Notes: a model not told the origin generated them from the sequence alone. Numbered from the stretch's first letter, positions 1 to 8,736 are shown. The stretch is DNA of 64,000 nt from Cyanosarcina radialis HA8281-LM2 (GCA_019359615.1 JAHHHA010000015.1:62001-126000); one strand, 5' to 3'. Program-made: numbers and translations.

Positions 1-1166
1 GGATTTTGGATCGGGGAACTGAGGAATTTAAATCTCAGCCGAACGTAGCAGCGATTTTCTTGAAAAATGGCAAAAATCCCTACCAGACTGGCGATCGCTT
101 CCTGCAACCCGATCTAGCTCGCACTCTGAAGCTAATTGCCGATCGAGGCCCGGAAGCATTCTACCGAGGACAGATTGCTACTGAAATCGTTCGAGCCAGC
201 CAAACTCAGGGAGGCATTCTCGCGGTTGAAGATTTTGCTGACTACACCGTCAAAGAACAACCCCCTTTGCGTTGTTCCTATCGAGGCTATGAACTTATTT
301 CCGCCCCGCCGCCCGGAGGTGGCGCGACGCTGTGCCAAATGCTAAAGATTTTAGAGGGCTACGAACTCAAACAATTAAGCTGGCATTCTGTCAAAAGCTT
401 GCATTTGATGCTTTCTACCATGTTGTATGCTTACAGCGACCGCAACAAATATTTAGGCGATCCAGATTTCGTTAGCAACCCAATCGATCGCTTGCTTTCC
501 CCAGAATACGCCGCCTCCGTGCGCTCCCGCATTCCAGAAAATCGGGCAATTCCTCCAGAACCACTTTACTCTGACATCGCTCCCACTGAAGGGACTAATA
601 CCACTCACTACTCGATCGTCGATCGCGATGGGAACGCCGTCGCCGTTACTTATACGATTAATTCCTATTTTGGGGCGGGTGTTATCGCTGGTAACACGGG
701 CTTCTTCCTCAACAACGAGATGGATGACTTTACCGTCAAACCAGGAGTAGCCAACAATTTTGGCTTGGTGCAAGGCAGCGCCAATCAAATCGCACCGGGG
801 AAGCGCCCTTTGAGTTCCATGTCTCCAACTATCGTTCTCAAAGACGGGAAAGTTTTTTTAGTCACGGGCAGTCCAGGAGGTTCGACTATTCCGACTACTG
901 TGCTTCAGATAATTACCAATGCGATCGACTACGGCATGAAGATCGACGAGGCCGTGAATGCCCCTCGGCTGCATTACCAAGGGCTGCCAAATTTAGTTAT
1001 TACCGAACCATATGCTCTAGATTCAACTACCGTGCAAAAATTATGGGACATGGGGTACAGAGTTGCTCCCCTGTTCGGTTGGGGTGCGGCTGAGTCGATC
1101 TGGGTAGATCCTCAAACGGGGAGACTTTTTGGGGTCAACGATCCTCGAAAACCAGCAGGTCATTAA
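1..1166 (+). CDS. ggt: gamma-glutamyltransferase, 5'-truncated by window edge
   Basis: Gamma-glutamyl transpeptidase cleaves the gamma-glutamyl bond of glutathione and related peptides and transfers it to water or an acceptor; the family is an exported, self-cleaving Ntn hydrolase. About 386 residues are visible against roughly 570-590 for the whole family, so the N-terminal third lies upstream of the window; the reading frame is open back to base 3. The self-processing site TTHYS, whose first Thr becomes the small-subunit nucleophile, lies near base 600. The small-subunit SMSPTIV and GSPGGSTIP blocks follow, and the C-terminus is normal. A TTG at base 6 is internal and not a credible start. 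The gene is followed at once by a GTCAAAA tandem repeat. Function is known from the family; localisation is inferred because the signal peptide is not visible. Confidence 0.93.
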   Translation, partial: ILDRGTEEFKSQPNVAAIFLKNGKNPYQTGDRFLQPDLARTLKLIADRGPEAFYRGQIATEIVRASQTQGGILAVEDFADYTVKEQPPLRCSYRGYELISAPPPGGGATLCQMLKILEGYELKQLSWHSVKSLHLMLSTMLYAYSDRNKYLGDPDFVSNPIDRLLSPEYAASVRSRIPENRAIPPEPLYSDIAPTEGTNTTHYSIVDRDGNAVAVTYTINSYFGAGVIAGNTGFFLNNEMDDFTVKPGVANNFGLVQGSANQIAPGKRPLSSMSPTIVLKDGKVFLVTGSPGGSTIPTTVLQIITNAIDYGMKIDEAVNAPRLHYQGLPNLVITEPYALDSTTVQKLWDMGYRVAPLFGWGAAESIWVDPQTGRLFGVNDPRKPAGH

Positions 1167-1169
1167 CAA

Positions 1170-1197
1170 GTCAAAAGTCAAAAGTCAAAAGTCAAAA
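1170..1197. repeat. short tandem repeat, 4 x GTCAAAA
   Basis: Four exact copies of the heptamer GTCAAAA begin two bases after the ggt stop codon. The reverse-complement heptamer, TTTTGAC, recurs as four copies in the atpA-atpH spacer at 12095-12122. This is a short tandemly repeated repetitive sequence of the kind common in cyanobacterial intergenic DNA. No function is visible. Confidence 0.85.
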
Positions 1198-1383
1198 AGC
1201 GGATGCGCTGAATTCGGAGGTTTCCTCCGAATGCCAAGCGCACCAAGCAGTTTTTGTCATCAGCTTGAACTCCTCCCAAAAACTTTTTTCCTCAAGCGGG
1301 GAGGCTTATATCTGCTTGTTTTTGGCCGAGCATTTGCATACTAAACGCTGCCCTAAAGCATCGCTATATATAGAGTTGTTGCT

Positions 1384-1920
1384 TCAACCACCCGATCGAC
1401 CAAACCAGATTAACCCGCCGAGAATCAAAACGGTGACAATCAGCCCGAACCAGATAAAGAGGTTGTCTTTAGTATTAACTTGACTGAGATCGATCGCTTC
1501 TGGAGTCGATCGAGGTCTGGGGGCACGATTGCCAGCGGGGCGATTTGAAACCCCACGATCGAACTTAGATTCTGACTCAGGCAGATTCTTCAAATCGGGA
1601 ATTTCGACCAGCCATTCCGATCGTCTGGAGAGTTCGGGGGCTTGGGCGATATAAAGTAAGCGCTTGCCTTGCTTGCGAGTTTCTAGATCTGGGTGGTGCT
1701 GGAGTTGTTGGTAAAGAGCGATCGCTTCAGTTCTGTCCCCTGCTGCTTCATAAGCTATAGCCAACCACATCTGCACCTCTCCACCCAGGCGAGAATTGCT
1801 GGGTATTAAGGCGCTAGCTGCTTGGAAGTGCTGCACGGCGGCTCGATATTGACCGCTTTCAAATGCCGCTTTGCCAGCTTGATAGGCAATTTGGAACTGC
1901 TCTCGATTTTCTGAAACCAC
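1384..1920 (-). CDS. TPR protein with C-terminal membrane anchor
   Basis: About 178 residues. The N-terminal half is a pair of tetratricopeptide helices (residues about 5-80, with the pattern AYQAGKAAFESGQY and WLAIAYEAAGDRTEAIALYQ). A polar, Pro/Arg-rich linker follows, and one hydrophobic segment (about 18 residues, LFIWFGLIVTVLILGGLIW) lies at the extreme C-terminus. It would be a tail-anchored protein with its TPR module in the cytoplasm, probably a protein-protein adaptor. I place the start at the GTG at 1920, giving VVSENREQF, because the open frame upstream to 1980 reads as unstructured sequence and the TPR begins right after this codon; an ATG at 1980 is the alternative. No operon partner: the neighbours on both sides run the other way. 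The specific role is unknown. Confidence 0.7.
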   Translation of the reverse strand: MVSENREQFQIAYQAGKAAFESGQYRAAVQHFQAASALIPSNSRLGGEVQMWLAIAYEAAGDRTEAIALYQQLQHHPDLETRKQGKRLLYIAQAPELSRRSEWLVEIPDLKNLPESESKFDRGVSNRPAGNRAPRPRSTPEAIDLSQVNTKDNLFIWFGLIVTVLILGGLIWFGRSGG

Positions 1921-2098
1921 TGCTTTCGCAAATATAATTACACCTACATACCTTATGTTAAGTCGATCGCTAGTAGACATCTCTATAAATTAAACTCAAA
2001 GGCAGGCAGGATGCCTACCTTACAAGAATTGTTGGAGATGTCTAGTACAGGCGTTGTAGGATCTTGACAGATTTCTCTACCCGATTTTCATAATTCAG

Positions 2099-2593
2099 AT
2101 GACTGAGAGCCAAGTTAAAGCGGATAACGTTGAAGTGCAACAGACAAGTCAGGTAAGCGATCGCGACTCGTTAGCGCCTATAGTGCAAAACTTGGGACTC
2201 GATCGCATTCAACGGCACGTCTTTATCTGTGCCGATCAAACCGTACCTCAATGTTGCTCTAAGGAAGTCGGTTTAGAAGCCTGGAACTACTTGAAAAAGC
2301 GTCTGAAAGAACTAAACTTAGACAAACCTTCTGCGGCTAACCCTAGTTGCATTTTTCGCACAAAAGCCAATTGCTTGCGAGTTTGTGCCTCTGGCCCGAT
2401 TTTAGTCGTTTACCCCGATGGGGTTTGGTATCATGCGGCCACCCCACCTGTTATCGAACGCATCATCCAAGAGCATCTAATCGGCAATAAAATCGTTAGC
2501 GAATATGCCTTTTTGGTTCATCCGCTGCCAGCAGCTAAGCAAAAAGCGCCCAAGAACAAGAGGGAAAGAGGGAGAAAGGGAGAGAATTCTTAA
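2099..2593 (+). CDS. thioredoxin-like (2Fe-2S) ferredoxin domain protein
   Basis: 164 residues. The core (about 38-140) has the pattern of thioredoxin-fold [2Fe-2S] ferredoxins: [12 protein letters not shown], then, after about 50 residues, NCLRVC followed by a hydrophobic strand and YPDGVWY. The cluster ligands would be the Cys of FICAD, one of the paired Cys, and the two Cys of CLRVC. The first 35 residues are polar, and the last 20 are a Lys/Arg-rich tail encoded by purine-rich repeat-like DNA. Members of this fold act as small electron carriers or as domains of larger redox enzymes; a stand-alone form is common in cyanobacteria and its partner is usually unknown. It stands alone on this strand. 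Confidence 0.8.
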   Translation: MTESQVKADNVEVQQTSQVSDRDSLAPIVQNLGLDRIQRHVFICADQTVPQCCSKEVGLEAWNYLKKRLKELNLDKPSAANPSCIFRTKANCLRVCASGPILVVYPDGVWYHAATPPVIERIIQEHLIGNKIVSEYAFLVHPLPAAKQKAPKNKRERGRKGENS

Positions 2594-2809
2594 TTCCACA
2601 CTCAACACTCCACACTTAACACTTCCTGAGTGCTGTTTTTCCAGAACCCAATAGACTAACATAGTACCTATGTTAAATTCTTCCGTCTATCTACAGATCT
2701 ACTAAGTTTTTCTTGTGGTTAGATAACAGTAGCAGGCTTGATAAGCGATCGACGAAGAACTCACTACAATCAACTTCAGTAGTACAAAGGGCTGGGCGAG
2801 TATAGCAAT

Positions 2810-3457
2810 ATGAAAGACAACGTTACCAGGGAGCAAAAACGACTATTGCTAATTGACGATGACCCTAACTTAATCTTGCTAGTCAAGGACTACTTGGAGT
2901 TTCGAGGGTTTGAAGTCGTCACGGCAGAAAACGGTCTAGAGGCACTAGATTTATTAGAGCAACAACTGCCCGACATGATTGTTTGCGATGTGATGATGCC
3001 AGAAATGGATGGCTATACCTTTGTCGAACAAATCAGGCAAGACGCTCGTTACAGTTGGATTCCCGTACTCTTTCTCTCAGCCAAGGGGCAAAGCCAAGAT
3101 CGAGTTAGAGGACTCAACACTGGGGCAGATGTCTACATGGTGAAACCATTTGAACCAGAAGAATTGGTGGCGCAAGTAGAATCTTCTCTGAGGCAATCGT
3201 CTCGGATGATGCAGCACCCCAGCAAACCTACCAAAGTTTCCCCTAAAATTCAGGTGCCGTCTTCTGTCGAGCTAACGCCGACAGAACTCAAAGTAGTGCA
3301 GTTGCTAGCGCAAGGTTTAGGCAACCGCCAGATTGCCGAGACGATGAAGGTAAGTCAACGCACGATCGAAAGCCACGTCTCTAATATGTTAGGCAAAACC
3401 GGACTCAACAACCGCACTGAATTAGCTCGTTGGGCAATTGAAACCAATATGGCCTAA
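2810..3457 (+). CDS. NarL/LuxR-type response regulator
   Basis: 215 residues. The receiver domain (about 11-130) is complete: acidic triad Asp16-Asp17-Asp18, phosphoacceptor Asp60 in VCDVMMPEMDG, Ser90 in FLSAKG and Lys112 in MVKPFEP. After a linker, a LuxR-type helix-turn-helix (about 149-210: LTPTELKVVQLLAQGLGNRQIA, then SQRTIESHVSNML) gives DNA binding. It is therefore a phosphorylation-controlled transcription factor. The next gene, on the opposite strand and converging on it, is a histidine-kinase homologue lacking the usual His; whether they work together cannot be told from sequence. Its targets are unknown. It resembles the conserved cyanobacterial Rre1/Ycf29-type group, but I do not assign a gene name. 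Confidence 0.88.
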   Translation: MKDNVTREQKRLLLIDDDPNLILLVKDYLEFRGFEVVTAENGLEALDLLEQQLPDMIVCDVMMPEMDGYTFVEQIRQDARYSWIPVLFLSAKGQSQDRVRGLNTGADVYMVKPFEPEELVAQVESSLRQSSRMMQHPSKPTKVSPKIQVPSSVELTPTELKVVQLLAQGLGNRQIAETMKVSQRTIESHVSNMLGKTGLNNRTELARWAIETNMA

Positions 3458-3525
3458 GCCACAAGTTCAGAAGTGTAGGAGTATAGGAGTTCGGATGTCA
3501 ATTGTTAGTTGTCAGTTGTTACTCT

Positions 3526-3634
3526 TCTCCCCATCTCCCCATCTCCCTATCTCCCCATCTCCCCATCTCCCCATCTCCCCCTCTCCCCATCTCCCCATCT
3601 CCCCATCTCCCCATCTCTCCATCTCCCCCTCTCC
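3526..3634. repeat. octamer tandem repeat CCCCATCT and variants
   Basis: About thirteen units of CCCCATCT, with variants such as CCCCCTCT and CCCTATCT, fill the gap between the convergent response-regulator and histidine-kinase genes and end almost at the kinase stop codon. Open frames read through it are low-complexity artefacts. Confidence 0.9.
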
Positions 3635-3635
3635 C

Positions 3636-5012
3636 TCAAGGCTGGTGGACGGGCAGTAACACTTTAAAGCTAGAACCCATACCCTGTTTGCTGTTAACGT
3701 TCACAGAGCCGCCGCAGCGTTGCAGTATTTGTTGGACGATCGTTAAGCCTAAGCCTGCCCCAGCTACTTCTTCATTGGTAGGAGTGCGAACTCGATAAAA
3801 CGGCTCGAAAATTTTGGGAATTTCGCCCATAGGAATGCCTATTCCGCTATCGCGGAATTCTAGCTCGATATATTCCCCCTGTTCCCTGGCCCACACGGAA
3901 ACCTTGCCGCGTTCGGGAGTGAATTTAATGCTGTTGTGTAGTAAAGCGATCGCAATTTGCTTGAGCCAAGTTTCCGAGCAATAAACCGCAGGAATTCGAT
4001 CGGGCACGGTGTAGCCTAAAAATACGCCTTTTTCTTGGGCTAGAGGTTGATAGGTGCTAACGATCGCCGGAATAATATCGCTCACCTTCAAAGGTTGAAA
4101 AGATTCTTGCTGGGTAGAATCAGCTAATTGCAGCAGTTCTTGGAAGCCAGTGAGTAAGGAATTTTGGCGATCGCATTCGGTGTGCAGCAATTGCAAGTAT
4201 CTTTGGCGCTGTGCTGGTTTGATTTGTTCTGATTCGAGTAGTTTCATCGCGGTTTTCATATTAGTTAGTGGTGTCCGCAGTTCTTGAACTACACGGTAGA
4301 AAAATTTCTCGTCGAGGCCTATGGATGTCTCTCCTTCCTCTTTTTCCGATTTTACAGCAGCAACTTCATCAGGCTCTTTTTCTTTGCTGGCAGGTCGTCT
4401 GATTTCTTCTTGGCGCTGCAATTGGTCGATTAGCACCTGAAACAGCGTCTCAGAAGCAGGGGATACTTCTGAAAGTAACTCTTCCCAAGTATCAATCTCG
4501 GGTACGTCAGCAGGTAAATCGGAGATCGCCTGTTTGAGTCCTCCCAGAACTCGCCGTACCGTTGGTAGGTCAAAAGCACAAACTGTCTCCATTAGTAGTT
4601 TTTTATTGGTGCTACCTCCACTTGGGGCGCGTTGAGCCACAATTACCCCGATAAAGTTAGCCGACAACCAGAGCCAAAAATACTCCCCTTTTAATTGGTT
4701 GTCAGCCATCAATGGCAGCGGCAAAATTCGAGAACTATCTGTAGACAGAGATGACCATTCGGCGCTCAAAGTTGGCTCGTTCTGGCAGATATAGATCGTC
4801 TGCGGTCCTGTTGCTTGCTGCTGGTAATGCTTGATATCTGACTGCCAAACCTCCCCAGCGGGGAGTTTTACCCATAACGTCGCAGCAGTTTTTTGGCGGC
4901 TCAAAACCTCCAACGATGACTCGATCGAAGATTTCAGCGTAGCAGGACTGATTATTAAAGGTTGAGTTGGCGGTTCGCTAGCCTTAGCTAGCTGGTAAAG
5001 AGATATATCCAT
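3636..5012 (-). CDS. DICT-domain sensor histidine kinase homologue with Gln in place of the H-box His
   Basis: 458 residues, soluble. The N-terminal part (about 1-160) starts SLYQLAKASEPPTQPLIISP and resembles the DICT sensory domain of cyanobacterial kinases and cyclases; a linker rich in Glu and Lys follows. The dimerisation/H-box helix (about 235-300) reads RVVQELRTPLTNMK: where kinases have His-Glu-Leu-Arg-Thr-Pro, this has Gln243 (codon CAA at 4286-4284). The HATPase domain (about 340-455) looks intact: N box LLHNSIKFTP, G1 box RDSGIGIP, F box FEPFYR and G2 box GAGLGLTIV. It can probably bind ATP but should not autophosphorylate on the usual residue. It could be a phosphatase, an allosteric partner of another kinase, or use another acceptor. 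It converges with an intact NarL-type response regulator. Confidence 0.85.
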   Translation of the reverse strand: MDISLYQLAKASEPPTQPLIISPATLKSSIESSLEVLSRQKTAATLWVKLPAGEVWQSDIKHYQQQATGPQTIYICQNEPTLSAEWSSLSTDSSRILPLPLMADNQLKGEYFWLWLSANFIGVIVAQRAPSGGSTNKKLLMETVCAFDLPTVRRVLGGLKQAISDLPADVPEIDTWEELLSEVSPASETLFQVLIDQLQRQEEIRRPASKEKEPDEVAAVKSEKEEGETSIGLDEKFFYRVVQELRTPLTNMKTAMKLLESEQIKPAQRQRYLQLLHTECDRQNSLLTGFQELLQLADSTQQESFQPLKVSDIIPAIVSTYQPLAQEKGVFLGYTVPDRIPAVYCSETWLKQIAIALLHNSIKFTPERGKVSVWAREQGEYIELEFRDSGIGIPMGEIPKIFEPFYRVRTPTNEEVAGAGLGLTIVQQILQRCGGSVNVNSKQGMGSSFKVLLPVHQP

Positions 5013-5126
5013 ATAAGTAGGTAGGCAAGATTAACGATATAAGTCGAGGCCGGGGCATGGGGCATGGGGCATAGGAATAGCCGTAGATCGTTGATTCTCC
5101 TCAGATACTTAAAGTGTTAATTGCTA

Positions 5127-6623
5127 TTACCTATTACCTCTTCTCATTTCTAACGCCTCTCGTGCTTGTTCTCGATCGTCAAAGTGAATTTTTTCAGTTC
5201 CTAAAATTTGATAGTCTTCGTGACCTTTCCCAGCAATCAGTACCCCATCGCCTGGTTTGGCGTTAACGATCGCCGTGCGAATGGCAGTTGCCCGATCGCC
5301 CATAACTTCAGGTTTGACCGTTTCTGGGATGCCCGTCAAGATATCTTGCAAAATCTTTTCTGGGTCTTCGGTGCGGGGGTTATCGGAGGTGACGACTACT
5401 CGATCGGCTAATCGAGCGGCGATTTCTCCCATTTTCGGACGTTTGGTGCGATCGCGATCGCCTCCACAACCGAAGACGCAAATCATCTCTCCTGGAATAA
5501 AAGGTCGGGCGGCTTTCAGTAAGTTTTCTAAGCTATCTGGGGTGTGGGCGTAATCGACGATGACGCTAATATCTTGTTGGGGACTAACTTTGACTTGCTC
5601 CATCCGTCCGGGTACGCCGGGGAACTCGGATAGGGCTGCTACTGCCCCTGGTAAATCTAAGCCGAGATGTATGACTGTGCCCACTGCTGCCAGTAAATTT
5701 GCCAGATTGTACTGCCCGACTAAGGGAGAGGAAAAAGCCATCTGGCCAACTGGGGTATGCAGTTTGCCGCTGACACCCGTAGGAGTGTAATTCAAGTCGC
5801 TACAAAACAAATCGGCTTGAGAGTTATTAACGCTATAACTCCATACCTGGCTCGAATTCAATTGGGCAATTAATTTCTGTCCGTAAGGATCGTCTAGGTT
5901 AATAATTGCTCGCCCTTGCAGGTAGTCATTATTAAACAGCAGGGCTTTAGCAGCAAAGTAGTCTTCCATGTCGCGGTGGTAGTCTAAATGATCTTGAGTC
6001 AAATTGGTAAACACTGCCACTTCAAACCGACATTCCCGCACCCGTCCTTGAGCTAAGGCGTGGGAACTGACTTCCATCACTGCCATTTTGCTTCCGGCCG
6101 AGTAAGCTTCAGCTAGCTGCTTTTGCAATTCCACCGCGAAGGGGGTGGTGTGAGCCGCCACTTGCTGATAGCCCGGCCAGCGGGCGTATAAGGTTCCTAG
6201 CAAAGCCGTGGGTAACTGGGCGCGATCGAGCAGAAATTCGATTAGGTGAGTAGTGGTAGTCTTGCCGTTAGTTCCAGTCACGCCGATGGTTTTCATCTGC
6301 TGGGCGGGATAGCCATAGAAAGCGGCTGCTAACTGGGCGCTAGCGGCGATCGGATCTGAAGCGACAACGATACAATGCTTGCTCTTTTGCTCTTTTGTCT
6401 TCTGGGCTGCTGCTGGAGAAATTAAAGCTGCCACCGCTCCAGAAGCGATCGCTCCCGGCCAAAATTCTCCGCCATCGACTCGCGTTCCTGGCATCCCGAT
6501 AAACAAATCTCCCGGATTGCTGCTGTGAGAATTGGTGGTCAACCCCTTCACTTCTACATCTAAAGCCGCACCATCGGGCAATTCTAAATCGGGAACCTTT
6601 GCTAGTAACTCGCCTAACTTCAT
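5127..6623 (-). CDS. murE: UDP-N-acetylmuramoyl-L-alanyl-D-glutamate--2,6-diaminopimelate ligase
   Basis: Cytoplasmic Mur ligase that adds the third residue of the peptidoglycan stem peptide, using ATP. About 498 residues, normal for MurE. The ATP loop GVTGTNGKTTTTH lies at about 114-126. The Mur central-domain blocks VFTNLTQDHLDYHRDMEDY and VDYAHTPDSLENLL are present. DNPRTEDP (about residue 411) is the signature of enzymes that choose meso-diaminopimelate rather than lysine. I use the ATG at 6623, preceded five bases upstream by AGGAG, rather than the in-frame GTG at 6638. It is the last gene of a leftward run with the glutaredoxin-like, mazF-like and antitoxin genes; the gap to the glutaredoxin gene is about 35 bases. 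Confidence 0.97.
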   Translation of the reverse strand: MKLGELLAKVPDLELPDGAALDVEVKGLTTNSHSSNPGDLFIGMPGTRVDGGEFWPGAIASGAVAALISPAAAQKTKEQKSKHCIVVASDPIAASAQLAAAFYGYPAQQMKTIGVTGTNGKTTTTHLIEFLLDRAQLPTALLGTLYARWPGYQQVAAHTTPFAVELQKQLAEAYSAGSKMAVMEVSSHALAQGRVRECRFEVAVFTNLTQDHLDYHRDMEDYFAAKALLFNNDYLQGRAIINLDDPYGQKLIAQLNSSQVWSYSVNNSQADLFCSDLNYTPTGVSGKLHTPVGQMAFSSPLVGQYNLANLLAAVGTVIHLGLDLPGAVAALSEFPGVPGRMEQVKVSPQQDISVIVDYAHTPDSLENLLKAARPFIPGEMICVFGCGGDRDRTKRPKMGEIAARLADRVVVTSDNPRTEDPEKILQDILTGIPETVKPEVMGDRATAIRTAIVNAKPGDGVLIAGKGHEDYQILGTEKIHFDDREQAREALEMRRGNR

Positions 6624-6658
6624 CTCAACTCCTAACACAATTTATGTTTCGGGTATTT

Positions 6659-6931
6659 TTAATCGTTTGTCGGCCGATATTTCTGTAGCGATCGCTCCAA
6701 CTGCTGCACTGTAGCACGAGGAGAAGGACGCGGGATCTGTTCTTCTTTGTCGCCAACTTGCAGGCACAGCACTGGAATCTCGTATTGATAATTTTGCCAC
6801 CAATCCTCGCGGCTGGTAATATCTCGCACTTCTAAAGATGCGTCTTGGTGCATCTGGACGATCTGCTCTAGTTTTTCTTGCAACCCTTCGCACAGATGGC
6901 AACCAGGCTTGCCGTATAAAATTAATCGCAT
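6659..6931 (-). CDS. glutaredoxin-like (DUF836) thiol protein
   Basis: 90 residues with a thioredoxin fold pattern: strand LILYGKPG, then CHLC (Cys11 and Cys14) at the start of helix 1, a second strand VRDITS, and the cis-Pro region EIPVLCLQVG. This matches the short glutaredoxin/DUF836 family found in many cyanobacteria and chloroplasts. It would be a cytoplasmic thiol-disulfide protein; the substrate is unknown. Its ATG lies inside the end of the upstream mazF-like gene (10-base overlap) and no clear Shine-Dalgarno is seen, so translation is probably coupled. An alternative frame over the same bases is Arg-rich and not credible. Confidence 0.85.
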   Translation of the reverse strand: MRLILYGKPGCHLCEGLQEKLEQIVQMHQDASLEVRDITSREDWWQNYQYEIPVLCLQVGDKEEQIPRPSPRATVQQLERSLQKYRPTND

Positions 6932-7305
6932 TCTGAGTTTAAAGATGATGAGGATAAATCGAACACAATTCTTAAGGCTTTATCGATCTCGACCATAATT
7001 TCTGGCTCCATCTGACCGCGAATGGCAATTAACCGCACTCGGCGATCGATCGGGCGAGTTTGCAAACAGTCGGCGATCGATTTCTTAGTCAGCCCGTTGA
7101 GAGACGAAGGAGAGATCGATACGTTGGTTTTAATTTTGGCTTTTTTGTCGCTCCACTCGGTAATTGGTACGACCTGAATCACAGGAACTCGATCGTTATA
7201 TATATCGTTAGTGACAACGATCGCCGGTCGAATCTTACCTGTCTCTGAACCTTTAGTAGGATCGAGATCGACATCAACGATCGTCCCTCGCTTGAGTGGG
7301 TTCAT
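6922..7305 (-). CDS. mazF: MazF/PemK-family toxin
   Basis: About 127 residues. The N-terminal strand pattern LKRGTIVDVDLDPTKGSETGKIRPAIVVTND is the MazF/PemK fold signature (RG.I..v...P..G.E..K.RPavVv.nd). VIQVVPIT follows, and the later SIADCLQTRPID segment matches the family's Q-x-R-x-ID region. Family members are ribonucleases that cut mRNA at short sequences and are held inactive by the antitoxin. I use the ATG at 7305, which shares bases with the antitoxin stop as ATGA and has GGAG upstream; an in-frame start at 7314 is the alternative. Directly downstream and overlapping is the glutaredoxin-like gene, then murE, so the toxin may share a transcript with cell-wall genes. Activity is inferred. 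Confidence 0.85.
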   Translation of the reverse strand: MNPLKRGTIVDVDLDPTKGSETGKIRPAIVVTNDIYNDRVPVIQVVPITEWSDKKAKIKTNVSISPSSLNGLTKKSIADCLQTRPIDRRVRLIAIRGQMEPEIMVEIDKALRIVFDLSSSSLNSECD

Positions 7306-7535
7306 TCCGGCCACTCCAAAAGAGCAGACTCGGTTAGCTCTTTAATTTCAGCATCCTCTTCGTAAATTTGGGCATAAAGTGCTGCTGACTCTTCCAAGCT
7401 TTGTCGCTCTAATTCCCTTTGTAACCGACCCAGAGCAATTCTGACTATTTCGCTCTTGTCCTTGAATCCGTAAAGCTTGAATTGATTCAAAAATTGAACG
7501 TGAGATTTTTCTAAGCTGAATTTAGCTTGAATCAT
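7302..7535 (-). CDS. antitoxin partner of the MazF-like toxin
   Basis: 77 residues. The first half looks like a short DNA-binding ribbon-helix-helix module (a strand AKFSLEKSHVQFL, then helices KDKSEIVRIALGRLQRELERQ); the second half is acidic (YEEDAEIKELTESALLEWPE) and is suited to wrapping around and blocking a toxin. The stop codon overlaps the toxin start as ATGA, the usual antitoxin-first arrangement of type II modules. It would bind the toxin and repress its own promoter. Assignment rests on size, order, overlap and charge pattern; no family name is certain. Confidence 0.72.
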   Translation of the reverse strand: MIQAKFSLEKSHVQFLNQFKLYGFKDKSEIVRIALGRLQRELERQSLEESAALYAQIYEEDAEIKELTESALLEWPE

Positions 7536-7717
7536 AGTTGGTTTTATTTTAAGGTGCTTAAATAACTCGCCTAAAATACTACCCTATTATAAGACCTTGC
7601 CTTGCCAGTCCGTTATTTTCTGAACTCCTGTATTCCTGTTAAAGTACATTGCTGGGTTCTCGTCGAGGTAAAATTGAAAGTGTCTAAAGATTTGGAAACA
7701 CTAATCCTCAAACTCTC

Positions 7718-8449
7718 ATGATCCAAGCCAGAGAATCTACAGTTCAATTGCCTAACCTGAACCTGGAGTTGCTCAATAAGAAATTTAATATCGCTTCTCC
7801 CAGAGAGATTCTACGCTGGTGTGTTGAGAATATTCCTACTGGCTTCGTGCAGACCAGCGCCTTTAATGTCGATGACATGGTAATTACCGATCTGCTCTAC
7901 CGCGATCTTCAACCGACAACACCATTGCCAGTGCTGTTTCTCGATACCCTACACCACTTTCCCGAAACCCTGGAACTAGTTGCTAGAGCTAAAAGTATCT
8001 ATCATCTCGATCTGCAAGTTTACCGAGTTCCCGATGTCGATTCACGCGAAGCGTTTGCTAAGCAATACGGTGAGGCTTTATGGGAAAAGGATGTCGCTCA
8101 ATTCCACCAAATTACTAAAATCGAACCCCTGCAAAGAGGTTTGGCTGAGTTGGAAACCGTCGCTTGGATTACCGGCCGCCGTCGCGACCAAGCCGTGACT
8201 CGCGCTAATATGCCAGTATTCGAGCGAGATGCTAACGGCCGGATTAAGGTCAATCCTCTAACTACCTGGACGCGGAAAGAAAGTTGGGCTTACGTCTTCG
8301 AGCATGATGTCATCTACAACCCCCTGCACGATCGCGGCTATCCCAGCATTGGCGACGAACCGCTAACTACTGTGATTGGAGAAGGAGAAGACGAACGTTC
8401 CGGTCGTTGGCGAGGAACTGGTAAGACTGAGTGTGGCATTCATATATAG
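7718..8449 (+). CDS. cysH: phosphoadenylyl-sulfate (PAPS) reductase
   Basis: 243 residues. Reduces activated sulfate (PAPS) to sulfite with thioredoxin or glutaredoxin, the second step of assimilatory sulfate reduction. The PP-loop-type nucleotide-binding core has TSAFNVDDMVITDLL (about 46-60) and VLFLDTLHHFPET. The substrate region TGRRRDQ and the C-terminal GTGKTECGIHI are present, with catalytic Cys239. The paired-cysteine motifs that bind the 4Fe-4S cluster of APS reductases are absent, so PAPS rather than APS is the expected substrate. It stands alone, with a heptamer repeat (AAAGGGC) right after its stop. Confidence 0.93.
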   Translation: MIQARESTVQLPNLNLELLNKKFNIASPREILRWCVENIPTGFVQTSAFNVDDMVITDLLYRDLQPTTPLPVLFLDTLHHFPETLELVARAKSIYHLDLQVYRVPDVDSREAFAKQYGEALWEKDVAQFHQITKIEPLQRGLAELETVAWITGRRRDQAVTRANMPVFERDANGRIKVNPLTTWTRKESWAYVFEHDVIYNPLHDRGYPSIGDEPLTTVIGEGEDERSGRWRGTGKTECGIHI

Positions 8450-8452
8450 CAG

Positions 8453-8479
8453 GGCAAAGGGCAAAGGGCAAAGGGCATG
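8453..8479. repeat. heptamer tandem repeat AAAGGGC
   Basis: Three near-perfect AGGGCAA units and a degenerate GGGCATG unit follow the cysH stop. Related GGGCATG/GGGCATA runs occur at about 5052-5077 and 15738-15768, the last overlapping the start of the cpcF-like gene. Confidence 0.75.
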
Positions 8480-8736
8480 GGTAGATCTTACCTATGCCCC
8501 ATGCGGCTTTAATGGGATTAGTAATTAATAGGCGCGTTGGCTAGCCTGTGGGCAGCACGTATTGCTTCCTCCATGAGGAAAAGAAATCGCCTCTCGATCG
8601 AGTAAATCGATTATCCGCCAAATGACGGACAAAGCCACTTAGATAGATGAATCTCTAGGTTGACGATCGCACTGCTGGTATTTTTCTAGCATAAGCTGGT
8701 TCGTTCAAACAGCTTAATAAAAAAGGAGCTAGAGTT

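Noticed and set aside
3438..3798. Ser/Pro-rich plus-strand frames between the response regulator and the kinase
   Set aside because: They are translations of the CCCCATCT tandem repeat in two frames.
6642..6902. Arg-rich alternative frame over the glutaredoxin-like gene
   Set aside because: The other frame has the CHLC motif and thioredoxin-fold strand order; this one has no pattern and would overlap the murE start region.
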